Below, in pieces: positions 1-8,732 of a stretch of DNA of 64,000 nucleotides (within the stretch, counting starts at the first letter, position 1; every line of letters begins with the position of its first letter). This DNA is from Bradyrhizobium sediminis (GTDB lineage: Bacteria > Pseudomonadota > Alphaproteobacteria > Rhizobiales > Xanthobacteraceae). Below the pieces are notes generated by a model. That model was not told the origin of the DNA. It saw only the letters and a list, made by a program, of their open reading frames with translations, and searched no databases. The translations under genes were made by a program, and so were the position numbers. The DNA is taken from contig NZ_CP076135.1 of assembly GCF_018736105.1 (NCBI RefSeq), positions 1,362,001 to 1,426,000 of the forward strand, in the 5' to 3' direction.

Positions 1-1638
1 GATGAAGCTCGCGACGCTGGAATGGAACGGGAAGGCGCGGATCCTCAAGCGGTCAAGCTGATGCCCGTTCGCCTCCAGTAGCCCGATCGCCTCGTCCATG
101 GCCGGCGCGGTCGAGCCGAAATAGATCACGCCGTATTTGGTGGGCTTGGCGGCGTTGGCCTGCAGCGGCCGCGGCACCATGTCCTGGGCGGTCTCGAACT
201 TGCGCACCAGCCGCTGCATGTTGTCGGCATAGACCGAGCCTTCCTCGGAATAGCGCGCATAACGGTCGCGCGAGGTGCCGCGGGTGAAGAACGAGCCCTT
301 GGTCGGGTGGGTCCCGGGATAGGTGCGGTAGGGGATGCCGTCGCCATCGACGTCGAGGTAGCGGCCGAAGTCGCGGCCGTCGTCGAGCATTTCGGCGGTC
401 ATCACCTTGCCGCGGTCATACTGCCGGGCGTCGTCCCACTTCAGCGGGCGGCACAGCCGGTGGTTCATGCCGATGTCGAGATCGAGCATCACGAAGATCG
501 TGGTCTGCAGCCGCTCGGCGAGATCGAAGGCCTGCGCGGCGAATTCGAAGGCTTCGGCCGGGTCTTCCGGCAACAGCAGCACGTGCTTGGTGTCGCCGTG
601 CGAGGCATAGGCGCAGGCGATGATGTCGCATTGCTGGGTGCGCGTCGGCATGCCGGTCGATGGGCCGGCACGCTGCACGTTCATGATCACGGCCGGAATT
701 TCGGCGAAATAGGACAGGCCGATGAACTCCGTCATCAGCGAGATGCCGGGGCCGGAGGTGGCGGTGAAGGCGCGGGCGCCGTTCCAGGACGCGCCGATCA
801 CGATGCCGATCGAGGCCAGTTCGTCCTCGCCCTGCACGATGGCGTATTTCGCCTTGCCGGTTTCGGGATCGTGCCGCAGCTTCTTGCAGTAGCTGGTGAA
901 GGCGTCGGCAAGCGAAGACGACGGCGTGATCGGATACCAGGCGCAAACCGTGGCGCCGCCATAGACCGCGCCAAGGGCTGCTGCGTTGTTGCCTTCGATG
1001 AAGATGCGGTCGCCGACCTTGTCGGCCTTCTTGATGCGCAGGCCGAGCGGGCATTTCAGGTTCTGCAGCGCCCAGTCGCGGCCGAGATGCAGCGCGTGGA
1101 CGTTCGACGACAGGAGCTTTTCCTTGCCCTTGTACTGCTCGCCGATCAGTTGCTCGACCAGCTTCGGGTCCATGTCGAGCAGGGCGCACAGCGCGCCGAG
1201 ATAGATGATGTTCTTGAACAGCTGGCGCTGGCGCGGGTCGGTGTAGGTCGAGTTGGTGATGGCGGTCAGCGGTACGCCGATCACGGTGATGTCGGCGCGG
1301 AATTTCGACGCCGGCATCGGCTTGGTCGAATCGTAGAACAGGTAGCCGCCCGGCTCGATCGAGGCGAGGTCCTTGTCCCAGGTCTGCGGGTTCATCGCCA
1401 CCATCATGTCGACGCCGCCGCGGGCGCCGAGATGGCCGTCCTCGGTGACCCGCACCTCGTACCAGGTCGGCAGGCCCTGGATGTTGGAGGGAAAGATGTT
1501 GCGCGGCGACACCGGCACGCCGTGGCGCAGAATCGAGCGCGCGAACATTTCGTTGGCGCTCGCCGAGCCCGAGCCGTTAACGTTGGCGAAGCGGACGACG
1601 AAGTCGTTTACGCTGCTGATCGGGCTTTGGACGGGCAT
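1..1638 (-). CDS. korA: 2-oxoacid:ferredoxin oxidoreductase, fused gamma/alpha subunit (KorA-like), cut by the window edge
   Basis: Oxidatively decarboxylates a 2-oxoacid, most likely 2-oxoglutarate, to acyl-CoA with ferredoxin as electron acceptor. The 546 codons in the window stay open to the left edge, so the C-terminus is missing. Residues 1 to about 190 are the gamma domain (VRFANVNGSGSASANEMF near the start, GARGGVDMM around residue 70). The alpha pyrimidine-binding domain follows, with AWYPITPSSSLADAF, QGEDELASIGIVIGA and TSGPGISLMTE. The ATG at 1638 overlaps the end of the upstream flavoprotein gene by 31 nt and has only a weak AGG before it, which suggests translational coupling. A TPP-binding beta subunit (KorB) is expected just beyond position 1. 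Substrate choice is inferred from family resemblance. Confidence 0.9.
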   Translation of the reverse strand, partial: MPVQSPISSVNDFVVRFANVNGSGSASANEMFARSILRHGVPVSPRNIFPSNIQGLPTWYEVRVTEDGHLGARGGVDMMVAMNPQTWDKDLASIEPGGYLFYDSTKPMPASKFRADITVIGVPLTAITNSTYTDPRQRQLFKNIIYLGALCALLDMDPKLVEQLIGEQYKGKEKLLSSNVHALHLGRDWALQNLKCPLGLRIKKADKVGDRIFIEGNNAAALGAVYGGATVCAWYPITPSSSLADAFTSYCKKLRHDPETGKAKYAIVQGEDELASIGIVIGASWNGARAFTATSGPGISLMTEFIGLSYFAEIPAVIMNVQRAGPSTGMPTRTQQCDIIACAYASHGDTKHVLLLPEDPAEAFEFAAQAFDLAERLQTTIFVMLDLDIGMNHRLCRPLKWDDARQYDRGKVMTAEMLDDGRDFGRYLDVDGDGIPYRTYPGTHPTKGSFFTRGTSRDRYARYSEEGSVYADNMQRLVRKFETAQDMVPRPLQANAAKPTKYGVIYFGSTAPAMDEAIGLLEANGHQLDRLRIRAFPFHSSVASFI

Positions 1639-3407
1639 GATGAACCTGCGTGTGTCATATCGATGAGGTATTTCTGCATGTCCCAGGCACCGGTGGGACA
1701 GCGTTCGGCGCACAGCCCGCAATGCAGGCAGACGTCCTCGTCCTTCACCATCACGCGGCCGGTCTTGAGGCCGTCAGCAACGTAGAGGTCCTGGTCCGGA
1801 TGCAGCGAGGGCGCCTTCAACCGTGTCCGCAGATCGGCTTCCTCGCCGTTTTCCGTAAAGGTGATGCAGTCCATCGGACAGATATCGACGCAGGCGTCGC
1901 ATTCGATGCACAAGGGCGCCGCGAACACGGTCTGGACGTCGCAATTCAGGCAGCGGTGCGCCTCGCCGAGCGCCAGCTTGACGTCATAGCCGAGTTCGAC
2001 TTCGGCGCGGATGTCCTGCAGCGCGATGACCTTGTCGCGATGCGGCACCTTGTAGCGCTTGTCGGGGGAAATGTCGTTGTCGTAGCTCCACTCGTGGATG
2101 CCCATCTTCTGCGAGGAGACATGCACTTCCGGCAGCGGACGCTCGGTAATGTCCTCGCCCGAGAGCAGCCGGTGGATCGAGAGCGCGGCGTCGTGGCCAT
2201 GCGCCACCGCCCAGATGATGTTCTTGGGACCGAACGCGGCGTCGCCGCCGAAGAACACCTTCGGATTGGTCGAACCCATGGTCCTGGCGTCGACCTTGGG
2301 CATGTTCCACTTGTCGAATTCGACGCCGCAGTCGCGCTCGATCCAGGGGAAGGCGTTCTCCTGGCCGACCGCGACCAGGACGTCGTCGCAGGGAATGGTC
2401 TGGTTCGGCTCGCCCGACGGCACCAAGTTGCGGCGGCCATTAGTGTCGTATTCCGCCTTCACCTTCTGGAAGGTGACGCCGGTGAGCTTGCCGTTGTCGT
2501 GGGTGAAGGCGACCGGCACCATGAAGTTGAGGATCGGAATGTCCTCATGCAGGGCGTCTTCCTTCTCCCAGGGCGAGGCCTTCATTTCCTCGAAGCCGGA
2601 ACGCACGATCACCTTGACGTCTTCGCCGCCGAGACGGCGCGCGGTGCGGCAGCAGTCCATCGCCGTATTGCCGCCGCCGAGGACGATCACGCGCTTGCCG
2701 ATCGTGCTGGTGTGCTCGAACGAGACCGAAGCCAGCCATTCGATGCCGATATGGATATGGCTGGCGGCTTCCTTGCGGCCGGGAATGTCGAGTTCGCGGC
2801 CACGCGGCGCGCCGGAGCCGACGAAGATGGCGTCGTAGTTCTCACCGAGCAGCTTCTTCAGGCTGTCGATGCGCTGGCCACCCTTGAACTCGATGCCGAG
2901 GTTGAGGATGTAGTCGGTTTCCTCGTCGATCACCGAATCCGGCAGCCGGAACTTCGGAATCTGCGTCCGCATCATGCCGCCGGCCTTGGGGTCCTGGTCG
3001 AATACGGTACAGTGATAACCGAGCGGGGCGAGGTCGCGGGCCACCGTCAGCGAGGCGGGACCGCCGCCGACGATCGCGATGCGCTTGCCGTTCTTCGCCG
3101 ATGGCCGCGGCATGCGATGTTTGACATCGTCCTTGAAGTCGGCGGCGACGCGTTTCAGCCGGCAGATCGCCACCGGCGTCTCCTCGACGCGGCCGCGGCG
3201 GCAGGCTGGCTCGCACGGACGATCGCAGGTGCGCCCCAGAATTCCGGGAAACACATTCGATTTCCAATTGATCATGTAGGCGTCGCCGTAGCGGCCTTCA
3301 GCAATCAAGCGGATGTATTCTGGAACTGGCGTATGCGCGGGACAGGCCCATTGGCAGTCGACCACTTTGTGAAAGTAGTCCGGCGCCGAGATATCAGTCG
3401 GTTTCAT
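1608..3407 (-). CDS. GltD-like FAD/NAD(P)H oxidoreductase with C-terminal 2x[4Fe-4S] ferredoxin domain
   Basis: The 599-residue protein resembles the small subunit of glutamate synthase with an added ferredoxin module. The N-terminal Fer4_20 region has C18, C22, C61, C65 and C69. The FAD-binding motif GGGPAS is at 115-120 and the NAD(P)-binding motif GGGNTAMD at 244-251. The C-terminal clusters are CIECDACVDICP (500-511) and CLHCGLCAERCP (560-571). No glutamate synthase large subunit is adjacent. Because the gene overlaps korA, the likely role is to pass electrons between the oxoacid oxidoreductase or its ferredoxin and NAD(P)H; this is inference. The ATG at 3407 follows an AAGGTAGGA ribosome site. 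Confidence 0.88.
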   Translation of the reverse strand: MKPTDISAPDYFHKVVDCQWACPAHTPVPEYIRLIAEGRYGDAYMINWKSNVFPGILGRTCDRPCEPACRRGRVEETPVAICRLKRVAADFKDDVKHRMPRPSAKNGKRIAIVGGGPASLTVARDLAPLGYHCTVFDQDPKAGGMMRTQIPKFRLPDSVIDEETDYILNLGIEFKGGQRIDSLKKLLGENYDAIFVGSGAPRGRELDIPGRKEAASHIHIGIEWLASVSFEHTSTIGKRVIVLGGGNTAMDCCRTARRLGGEDVKVIVRSGFEEMKASPWEKEDALHEDIPILNFMVPVAFTHDNGKLTGVTFQKVKAEYDTNGRRNLVPSGEPNQTIPCDDVLVAVGQENAFPWIERDCGVEFDKWNMPKVDARTMGSTNPKVFFGGDAAFGPKNIIWAVAHGHDAALSIHRLLSGEDITERPLPEVHVSSQKMGIHEWSYDNDISPDKRYKVPHRDKVIALQDIRAEVELGYDVKLALGEAHRCLNCDVQTVFAAPLCIECDACVDICPMDCITFTENGEEADLRTRLKAPSLHPDQDLYVADGLKTGRVMVKDEDVCLHCGLCAERCPTGAWDMQKYLIDMTHAGSSCPSKARSAA

Positions 3408-3630
3408 TCCTACCTTGTCCGCGCGATTTCAAGGAAGGCGCGGCCTTATCTTTGCCCGCGAACGCTCAGCCGGCGTTCTTGTGGTTTTCGAATTGGATCA
3501 TAGGCTTATCTTATTAGAGCCATTCCAGAGCGTGCACAAAGCCAAATTTATCTCATCTCCAGCTTTCATAGCTGGGCCGCCATGAGCGCCATCGTGTGTT
3601 ATGTCGCGGTGCAGCATGTGCAGCGCAACG

Positions 3631-4290
3631 CTAAATGTCGCTTTTCGCGAGGTCCCACATCAAATTGTAGACGCTGTTCGTGATCACCAGCGGTTTGACC
3701 GCGGCATTGCCGGCGATGCGCGCGGCAGCCGGCGGGACCGCAATCACATCCGTGGCATCGATCAGCACGAACCAGTCGCTGGCGCCGGGATTGGGGGCCG
3801 AGGGATCATCGGTGATCGGCCGTGACAGCGTCGGATCGCTCTCGATCAGATGCATCGAGATGATGCCGTCGAGCGCTTGCGGATCAAGTTGCTCCCGTAA
3901 TGCGGTGCGCAGCTTTTCCAAATCGCCGGCCGGGCGGAGGCGGATGATGCCGAGCGCGGCGCCCCGGCCCTGGCCGCGGCTGATGGTGATACGCGCCACC
4001 GCGCGGATCATGTTCTTGAAACGCGCGATGTTGGCTTTCGACCAGTCGGTCTGATTGGCCAGCGCGGTGCGATAGGCCGGACTGTCGAGCACATCGAAGG
4101 TCGCGGTGGAATACAGGCTGAGATATTTCGGCTTGCCGTCATGCGCGACATAGCGCCGGGCCTCGAGGAAACCGGGAATCGCGACGCGCTCTTCGAGATG
4201 CTCGCGGTCGTACCAGCGGTTGAACTCTGCTTCATCGGACGGATTGATGTCCATCGATGTCAGCAGCATTCCCTTCCCGGCGAGCGGCAT
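3631..4290 (-). CDS. EthD/dimeric alpha-beta barrel-like protein, unknown function
   Basis: About 219 residues containing two similar alpha-beta segments, the first beginning GKGMLLTSMDINPSDEAEF and the second around LGIIRLRPAGDLEKL. Motifs such as FNRWYDREHLEERVAIPGF and ARRY resemble the EthD/DUF4286 type of dimeric ferredoxin-like barrels. No catalytic residues can be assigned. The chosen ATG at 4290 lies 13 nt after the stop of the upstream peptidase gene and has AGGG 11 nt before it. An upstream ATG at 4326 would overlap that gene. It is the last gene of the pqq-containing transcription unit, but no link to PQQ is known to me. Confidence 0.7.
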   Translation of the reverse strand: MPLAGKGMLLTSMDINPSDEAEFNRWYDREHLEERVAIPGFLEARRYVAHDGKPKYLSLYSTATFDVLDSPAYRTALANQTDWSKANIARFKNMIRAVARITISRGQGRGAALGIIRLRPAGDLEKLRTALREQLDPQALDGIISMHLIESDPTLSRPITDDPSAPNPGASDWFVLIDATDVIAVPPAAARIAGNAAVKPLVITNSVYNLMWDLAKSDI

Positions 4291-4303
4291 GTCTGGATTG
4301 TCC

Positions 4304-5293
4304 CTATCGAATGATTTTGGAAGCAAGGTCCGCGATCGCCTTCATCACGGCGTCCCTGACGCCGGGATCATACAGTGAGTGGCCGGCGCCTTCGACCAAA
4401 CGCACTTCGGCTTCGCGCCACGCCATGGCGAGTGCATGCGAGGTTGCCGGCGGGCACAGCAGATCATAGCGGCCTTGCACGATGATCCCGGGAATCCCCT
4501 TGAGCTTGCCGGCCTGATCGAGAAGCTGATCGGGCTGCATGAAGCAATCGTTGCGAAAATAATGCGCTTCCATGAACGGCGTCGCGGGCAGGGCGCGGGA
4601 CGAATTCAGCGACGCCGGATCGAGCCGGGCGCGATTTGCGGTGTGTTCGGAAAGGATGCGTTCGGTCTCGCCCCAGGCGCGGGCGGCGGGGCCGTGCACG
4701 GCCGGATCGGAATCGAGAATACGGCGGAAGTAGGCATCGAGCGGTTGGGCCCGTTCTTCCGGCGGCAGCACACTGAGGAAGTCTTCGCTGAGACCGGGAT
4801 GCAACCGTGGCAGCGCATCGAGGAAGGCGCCTTCGAGTTCGCCTCGGGTGCCGAGAAAGGTCGCGCGCAGCACGAGGCCCGTGACCCGCTGCGGGTGTGT
4901 CTGCGCATAGGCCAACGCCAGCGTCGCGCCCCAGGATCCGCCGACGATCATCCAGTGTTGAAAGCCGAATTTCTCGCGGATCGTTTCCATATCCGCAATC
5001 AGATGCGGCAGCGTGTTGTCGTCGCGGCGGCCCTTGGGACGGCTTCGCCCGGCGCCGCGCTGGTCGAACAGCACGGCGTGAAAGCGTTCCGGGTCGAACA
5101 GCCGGCGGTGGTCGGGCTGGCAGCCGCTGCCGGGCCCGCCATGAAGATAGACCGCCGGAATGCCATCGGCGCGGCCGACGGTCTCGACGTGGATCTCGTG
5201 GCCATCGCCGACCGGCACCAGCTCCGATGTCAGCGGTGCGAAGGGATCGGAGCGGTGGCCGCGTGCCTTGCCTGCGTCGGCGTCAGGCGCCAT
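4304..5293 (-). CDS. pip: Prolyl iminopeptidase-type alpha/beta hydrolase (peptidase family S33)
   Basis: Family members release N-terminal proline from peptides. The protein has 329 residues with the proline iminopeptidase oxyanion motif HGGPGSG (51-57), FDQRGAGRS (about 76-84) and the nucleophile elbow GGSWG with Ser120. The acid is probably Asp277 (GRYDLLC) and the base His305 (GAGHSLYD). There is no signal peptide, so it acts in the cytoplasm. Its start overlaps the pqqE stop by 11 nt, so it is translated as part of the pqq operon. No PqqF or PqqG protease is visible in the window. Whether this peptidase trims the PqqA peptide is an open inference; a general housekeeping role is equally possible. 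Confidence 0.88.
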   Translation of the reverse strand: MAPDADAGKARGHRSDPFAPLTSELVPVGDGHEIHVETVGRADGIPAVYLHGGPGSGCQPDHRRLFDPERFHAVLFDQRGAGRSRPKGRRDDNTLPHLIADMETIREKFGFQHWMIVGGSWGATLALAYAQTHPQRVTGLVLRATFLGTRGELEGAFLDALPRLHPGLSEDFLSVLPPEERAQPLDAYFRRILDSDPAVHGPAARAWGETERILSEHTANRARLDPASLNSSRALPATPFMEAHYFRNDCFMQPDQLLDQAGKLKGIPGIIVQGRYDLLCPPATSHALAMAWREAEVRLVEGAGHSLYDPGVRDAVMKAIADLASKIIR

Positions 5294-6491
5294 GGCCGCC
5301 GCCCGTCTCGGGCATTCCCCCGCCGAAATTTCGATAGATGAAGCGGTCGTTGCCGGCTGCGGCCTCGATCTCGGCCTGCTTGAAGATCTGTTCGTGCATC
5401 GGCGACAGCGTGCAGGCCGGATCGGTATTGCCGGCGTCGCCCGACAGAGCGAAAGCCTGGCAGCGGCAGCCGCCGAAATCGATCTCCCGGAACTCGCAGC
5501 TCTTGCACGGCTCCTTCATCCAGCCGGTGCCGCGATAGCGGTTGAAGGCTTCGGAATTCCGCCAGATCCAGGCGATCGAATGATTCGATCGTACCGACAG
5601 GAATTCCAGCCCGGTGATGGATTCGGCGGCATGGCAGGGCAGGATCTTGCCTGATGGAGAAATGTTGAAGAACTGCCGGCCCCAGCCGCCCATGCATTTC
5701 TTCGGCCGCAGCGCGTAATAGTCCGGCACGACATAGTCGATGGCGAGAATGCCCATCAGCCGCGTTTGAGCCTCTTCGACGATGCGGCTGGTCTCCTCGA
5801 TCTGCGCCAGCGTCGGCATCAGCGCCGCGCGGTTCTTCAGCGCCCAGCCGTAATACTGCACGTTGGCGACCTCGAGCCGGTCGGCATCGAGATCGACCGC
5901 CATCTGGATGATGTCGGACAACTGATGCAGGTTCTGCCGGTGCATCACCGCATTGACCGTCAGCGGCAAATCGAGTTCGCGCGTCCACTTCGCAACTTCG
6001 AGCTTCTTCTCATGGGCGTGTTTGAGGCCGGCCACCCGATCGGCGACCACAGGCTCGTTGCCCTGGAAACTGATCTGCACGTGGCACAGCCCGGCGTCCG
6101 CCAGCGCGGAAAGCCTTTCGCGCGTCAGCAGCACGGCCGAAGTGATGAGATTGGAGTACAGCCCGACATCGCTGGCGTGCTGCACCAGTTCGGCCAGGTC
6201 CTTGCGCGCGGTGGGTTCGCCGCCCGAAAAATGAACCTGCAGTACGCCGATTTGGGCGAGTTCGGTGAGAACCTTCTTCCATTCCTCGGTGGTCAGCTCG
6301 CTGCCGCCGCGGTCGAGTTCGACCGGGTTGGAGCAATAGGGGCACTGCAGCGGACAACGATGCGTCAGCTCGGCGAGCACTGCGAGCGGAATTCCAAAGG
6401 CCTCCGCCGTCGAGCCGCGCGCCTCCAGCACCGCGAGCCCGTCGGAGGGGTCGCTCGCGACCACATGGGCATCGGTCAGCGTCGGACTCAT
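5283..6491 (-). CDS. pqqE: PQQ biosynthesis radical SAM enzyme PqqE
   Basis: PqqE forms the carbon-carbon crosslink between the glutamate and tyrosine side chains of PqqA, the first step of pyrroloquinoline quinone synthesis. The 402-residue protein has the radical SAM cluster C46-x3-C50-x2-C53 in THRCPLQCPYCSNP, followed by HFSGGEPT (GGEP at 90-93). The C-terminal SPASM region carries auxiliary-cluster cysteines at 329, 332, 342, 344 and 360. The ATG at 6491 overlaps the pqqD stop as ATGA. A frame open further upstream is not used because it lies within pqqD. Complete and normal in length for the family. Confidence 0.97.
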   Translation of the reverse strand: MSPTLTDAHVVASDPSDGLAVLEARGSTAEAFGIPLAVLAELTHRCPLQCPYCSNPVELDRGGSELTTEEWKKVLTELAQIGVLQVHFSGGEPTARKDLAELVQHASDVGLYSNLITSAVLLTRERLSALADAGLCHVQISFQGNEPVVADRVAGLKHAHEKKLEVAKWTRELDLPLTVNAVMHRQNLHQLSDIIQMAVDLDADRLEVANVQYYGWALKNRAALMPTLAQIEETSRIVEEAQTRLMGILAIDYVVPDYYALRPKKCMGGWGRQFFNISPSGKILPCHAAESITGLEFLSVRSNHSIAWIWRNSEAFNRYRGTGWMKEPCKSCEFREIDFGGCRCQAFALSGDAGNTDPACTLSPMHEQIFKQAEIEAAAGNDRFIYRNFGGGMPETGGGHGA

Positions 6492-6802
6492 GACGTCTTC
6501 TCGCGCGCTTCGGTGAGGAACCCCTTGTCGGCGAGGTCTTGCAGCATGGCGATGACGTCGGCCGAGATCGCGGCGCGCTCGGCGGAGTATTTGGCCGCGA
6601 GTTGGTCGACCATGCCGGCAACGCTGCAAACGCCGTCGCAGAGCTGCAGCACTTCCACCGCGATCTCGTCCGGCGCCAGCACGCGCTCCGGTGCCAGGAT
6701 GACCCAGACCTGCCGCGTCTCATCGAATTTCAGCCTGGCATGCCGTGGCAATACCGGCCGGCTCGCCTCGCTGACACGGATGTTGCGGCTGCGGCCTGCC
6801 AT
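6488..6802 (-). CDS. pqqD: PqqA-binding chaperone PqqD
   Basis: This 104-residue winged-helix peptide chaperone (RRE fold) binds PqqA and presents it to PqqE. Typical features are the start region SRPVLPRHARLKFDETRQVWVIL, written here in two parts as SRPVLPRHARLKFDE and TRQVWVILAPE, then LQLCDGVCSVAGMVDQLAAKY and the end region DLADKGFL. The start lies 12 nt after the pqqC stop, and the stop overlaps the pqqE start by 4 nt, so pqqD and pqqE are almost certainly translationally coupled. In some species PqqC-PqqD or PqqD-PqqE are fused; here they are separate. Confidence 0.95.
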   Translation of the reverse strand: MAGRSRNIRVSEASRPVLPRHARLKFDETRQVWVILAPERVLAPDEIAVEVLQLCDGVCSVAGMVDQLAAKYSAERAAISADVIAMLQDLADKGFLTEAREKTS

Positions 6803-6814
6803 CGCTGATTGCCT

Positions 6815-7594
6815 CTATTTGTCATTCGGAACAAACGCGCCCGGCGGTATGTGACCGTCGACATAGGCATGATACAGCGCGTCGAGCTGAACCCATAGCA
6901 CATTGGTCTTGAAGATCAGCGCATTGCAGACCAACTCGCGTTCCGCCGGCGTGGCCGCATGCTGCTTGACGTAGGCGAGCGCGAAATTGGCATCGCGCGG
7001 CGCCTGTGTCAGGCGCCGGCTGAAATAACTCATGATATCAGGATTGACGAAATCGTAATGCGCCAGCATGCCTGCGATGCGTTCTTCATGCAGGTTCGGC
7101 GCGAACAGTTCCGTCAGCGAGGAGGCGATGGCCTCCAGCGGGCTCTTGTCGCGGACGAAATGCACATAGGCCTCTACCGCAAAGCGCGTCGCGGGAAGAA
7201 TGCCTTCGGTGGATTCGACATAGGCGTTGTCGAGTCCCAGTCCCTCGGTCAGCTTCAGCCAGCGTTCGATGCCGCCTTCGGTGCCGACGTCACCGTCATG
7301 GTCCTCGATCCGGTGCCTCCATTCCAGCCGGATGCCGCGGTCGCGAAAGCGCGAGATCACCACCGCGTCCTTGATGGGAATGGTGCTCTGGTAATAATAG
7401 CGGTTCAGCGCCCAGGCCTGCACCTGGCCCTTGGTCAGTTTGCCGCCGTGCAGCAGCCGGTGGAACGGATGCAGGTTGTGATAGCGGGTGGCTCCGATCC
7501 GGCGGAGCGTGGCTTCGAGTTCCTCGGCGCTGTTCAGCGGCGCGCTGCCGGCGAGCGAAAAGGCCGTCATCCCATTCAGGTTCATTGCGTTCAC
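6815..7594 (-). CDS. pqqC: Pyrroloquinoline-quinone synthase PqqC
   Basis: A cofactor-free oxidase that closes the ring and removes eight electrons from the biosynthetic intermediate (AHQQ) to give PQQ. The 259-residue helical protein shows the conserved blocks RYHNLHPFHRLLHGG, NRYYYQSTIPIKDA and RIEDHDG, and ends with WVQLDALYHAYV. The first codon at 7594 is a GTG that overlaps the pqqB stop, with GGAG 8 nt before it. An in-frame ATG at 7585 is the alternative. It lies between pqqB and pqqD in the usual order. Confidence 0.96.
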   Translation of the reverse strand: MNAMNLNGMTAFSLAGSAPLNSAEELEATLRRIGATRYHNLHPFHRLLHGGKLTKGQVQAWALNRYYYQSTIPIKDAVVISRFRDRGIRLEWRHRIEDHDGDVGTEGGIERWLKLTEGLGLDNAYVESTEGILPATRFAVEAYVHFVRDKSPLEAIASSLTELFAPNLHEERIAGMLAHYDFVNPDIMSYFSRRLTQAPRDANFALAYVKQHAATPAERELVCNALIFKTNVLWVQLDALYHAYVDGHIPPGAFVPNDK

Positions 7595-8520
7595 AGCGTA
7601 ATCTCCGTTCCATCGGCGGGGATCTGCCAGCCCGCGCGCTCGGCTTGCCGGCGCTCGGCGGAATCGTGCAGCAGCGCCGGGTTGGAGTTGTTGATATGCA
7701 GAAACACTTTCCTGCCGATATCGAGGCCGGACAAGGCTTCGATCGCGCCGCTATCGCCTGACATTGCAATATGTCCCATGGCTTGTCCGGTCTTGCTGCC
7801 CAGCCCCGCCGCGATCAACTCGTCGTCGCGCCACACCGTGCCATCGAAGAAGATCAGCGGCGCCCCGGCGAGCCGGGATTTGAGGTCATCGGTGACATCG
7901 GCGCAGGCGGCGAGAAAATAGAAGTATTTGCCCGAAACCTTGTCGGCGATGCGAAGCCCGAGCGTGTCGCCCGTACCGTCGTCTCCGCCGGGGTGAACCT
8001 TGCCTTCCAGATACCATGCGCCCTTGCCGGCCACGGCGAATGGCAAGATCTCGATGCCGGACGGCGCGCCGCCGGGCAAGACCGGTTCGAAGGCCTGGTC
8101 CGGTTCGATCGGCTGGCGCCGCACGTTGTTCTCGGCCAGCACGTTGAAGATGCTGTTGGACTTCAGGATCGCAAGCACCTTCTGGTGGGCATAGATTGTA
8201 AACGGCGAGCCTTCCCGCATCGACAGCAGGCCGGCGACCGCATCGATTTCGCCGTTGGTCAGGATCACGCCCGATATCGGGCTGTGACGAAGCTGTCCGG
8301 CCTTGGGATGCAGCTGCGGGGTCGCGATCAGTTGCTGGCGCAGGTCGGGCGATGCATTGACCAGAAACCAGTGCTCGCCGTCGGCGCTGATCGCAATCGA
8401 GGCCTGGGTGCTTTGAAGTTCGGGATTTTCGGTTCGGGCTCTTCGGCAAACCCGACATCCGCAATTCCACTGCGGAACGCCACCACCCGCCGCGGCGCCC
8501 AGGACGACGACGCGAAGCAT
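7591..8520 (-). CDS. pqqB: PQQ biosynthesis protein PqqB (metallo-beta-lactamase fold)
   Basis: PqqB is a beta-lactamase-fold hydroxylase that acts on the crosslinked Glu-Tyr product during PQQ synthesis. The 309-residue protein begins MLRVVVLGAAAGGGVPQWNC, with a CxC motif (CGCRVC) for a structural metal. The modified active-site motif ILTNGEIDAVAGLL replaces the usual HxHxDH. The region FLHINNSNP near the end is typical. The gene starts 131 nt downstream of pqqA, a gap that often holds a processing site or attenuator in pqq operons, and its stop overlaps pqqC. Confidence 0.96.
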   Translation of the reverse strand: MLRVVVLGAAAGGGVPQWNCGCRVCRRARTENPELQSTQASIAISADGEHWFLVNASPDLRQQLIATPQLHPKAGQLRHSPISGVILTNGEIDAVAGLLSMREGSPFTIYAHQKVLAILKSNSIFNVLAENNVRRQPIEPDQAFEPVLPGGAPSGIEILPFAVAGKGAWYLEGKVHPGGDDGTGDTLGLRIADKVSGKYFYFLAACADVTDDLKSRLAGAPLIFFDGTVWRDDELIAAGLGSKTGQAMGHIAMSGDSGAIEALSGLDIGRKVFLHINNSNPALLHDSAERRQAERAGWQIPADGTEITL

Positions 8521-8651
8521 GTTTCGTCTCCTGGCAATTCCAACGCTTCTACAAAGCTACGAAGGTGGACGCCGCGGCGTTCACGATCCCGCATCGGGAA
8601 CGTATCACGCCCGGAGGTCCACCTTACGTCAAACGAAACCGTCGCAGCCGC

Positions 8652-8732
8652 TTACTTCCGGACGGCGCACGCATACATGTTGATTTCCATGCCGACCGGC
8701 ACTTCGACGATCTTCGGGGCTTTCCAGGCCAT
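8652..8732 (-). CDS. pqqA: PQQ precursor peptide PqqA
   Basis: A ribosomal peptide of 26 residues that supplies the glutamate and tyrosine of PQQ. It begins MAWKAPKIVEVPVGMEI and has the invariant ExxxY pair as EINMY (Glu16 and Tyr20), preceded by the family motif EVPVGME. It ends CAVRK. The ATG at 8732 is preceded by the strong ribosome site AAGGAG, 7-8 nt upstream, as expected for a substrate peptide made in excess over its enzymes. It is too short for most gene callers. Confidence 0.96.
   Translation of the reverse strand: MAWKAPKIVEVPVGMEINMYACAVRK

Noticed and set aside
307..3503. Long plus-strand open frames (307-1785, 1650-3503) opposite korA and the GltD-like gene
   Set aside because: They mirror real minus-strand genes in GC-rich DNA; their translations are rich in His, Arg and Val and lack any known domain, while the opposite strand has clear cofactor motifs.
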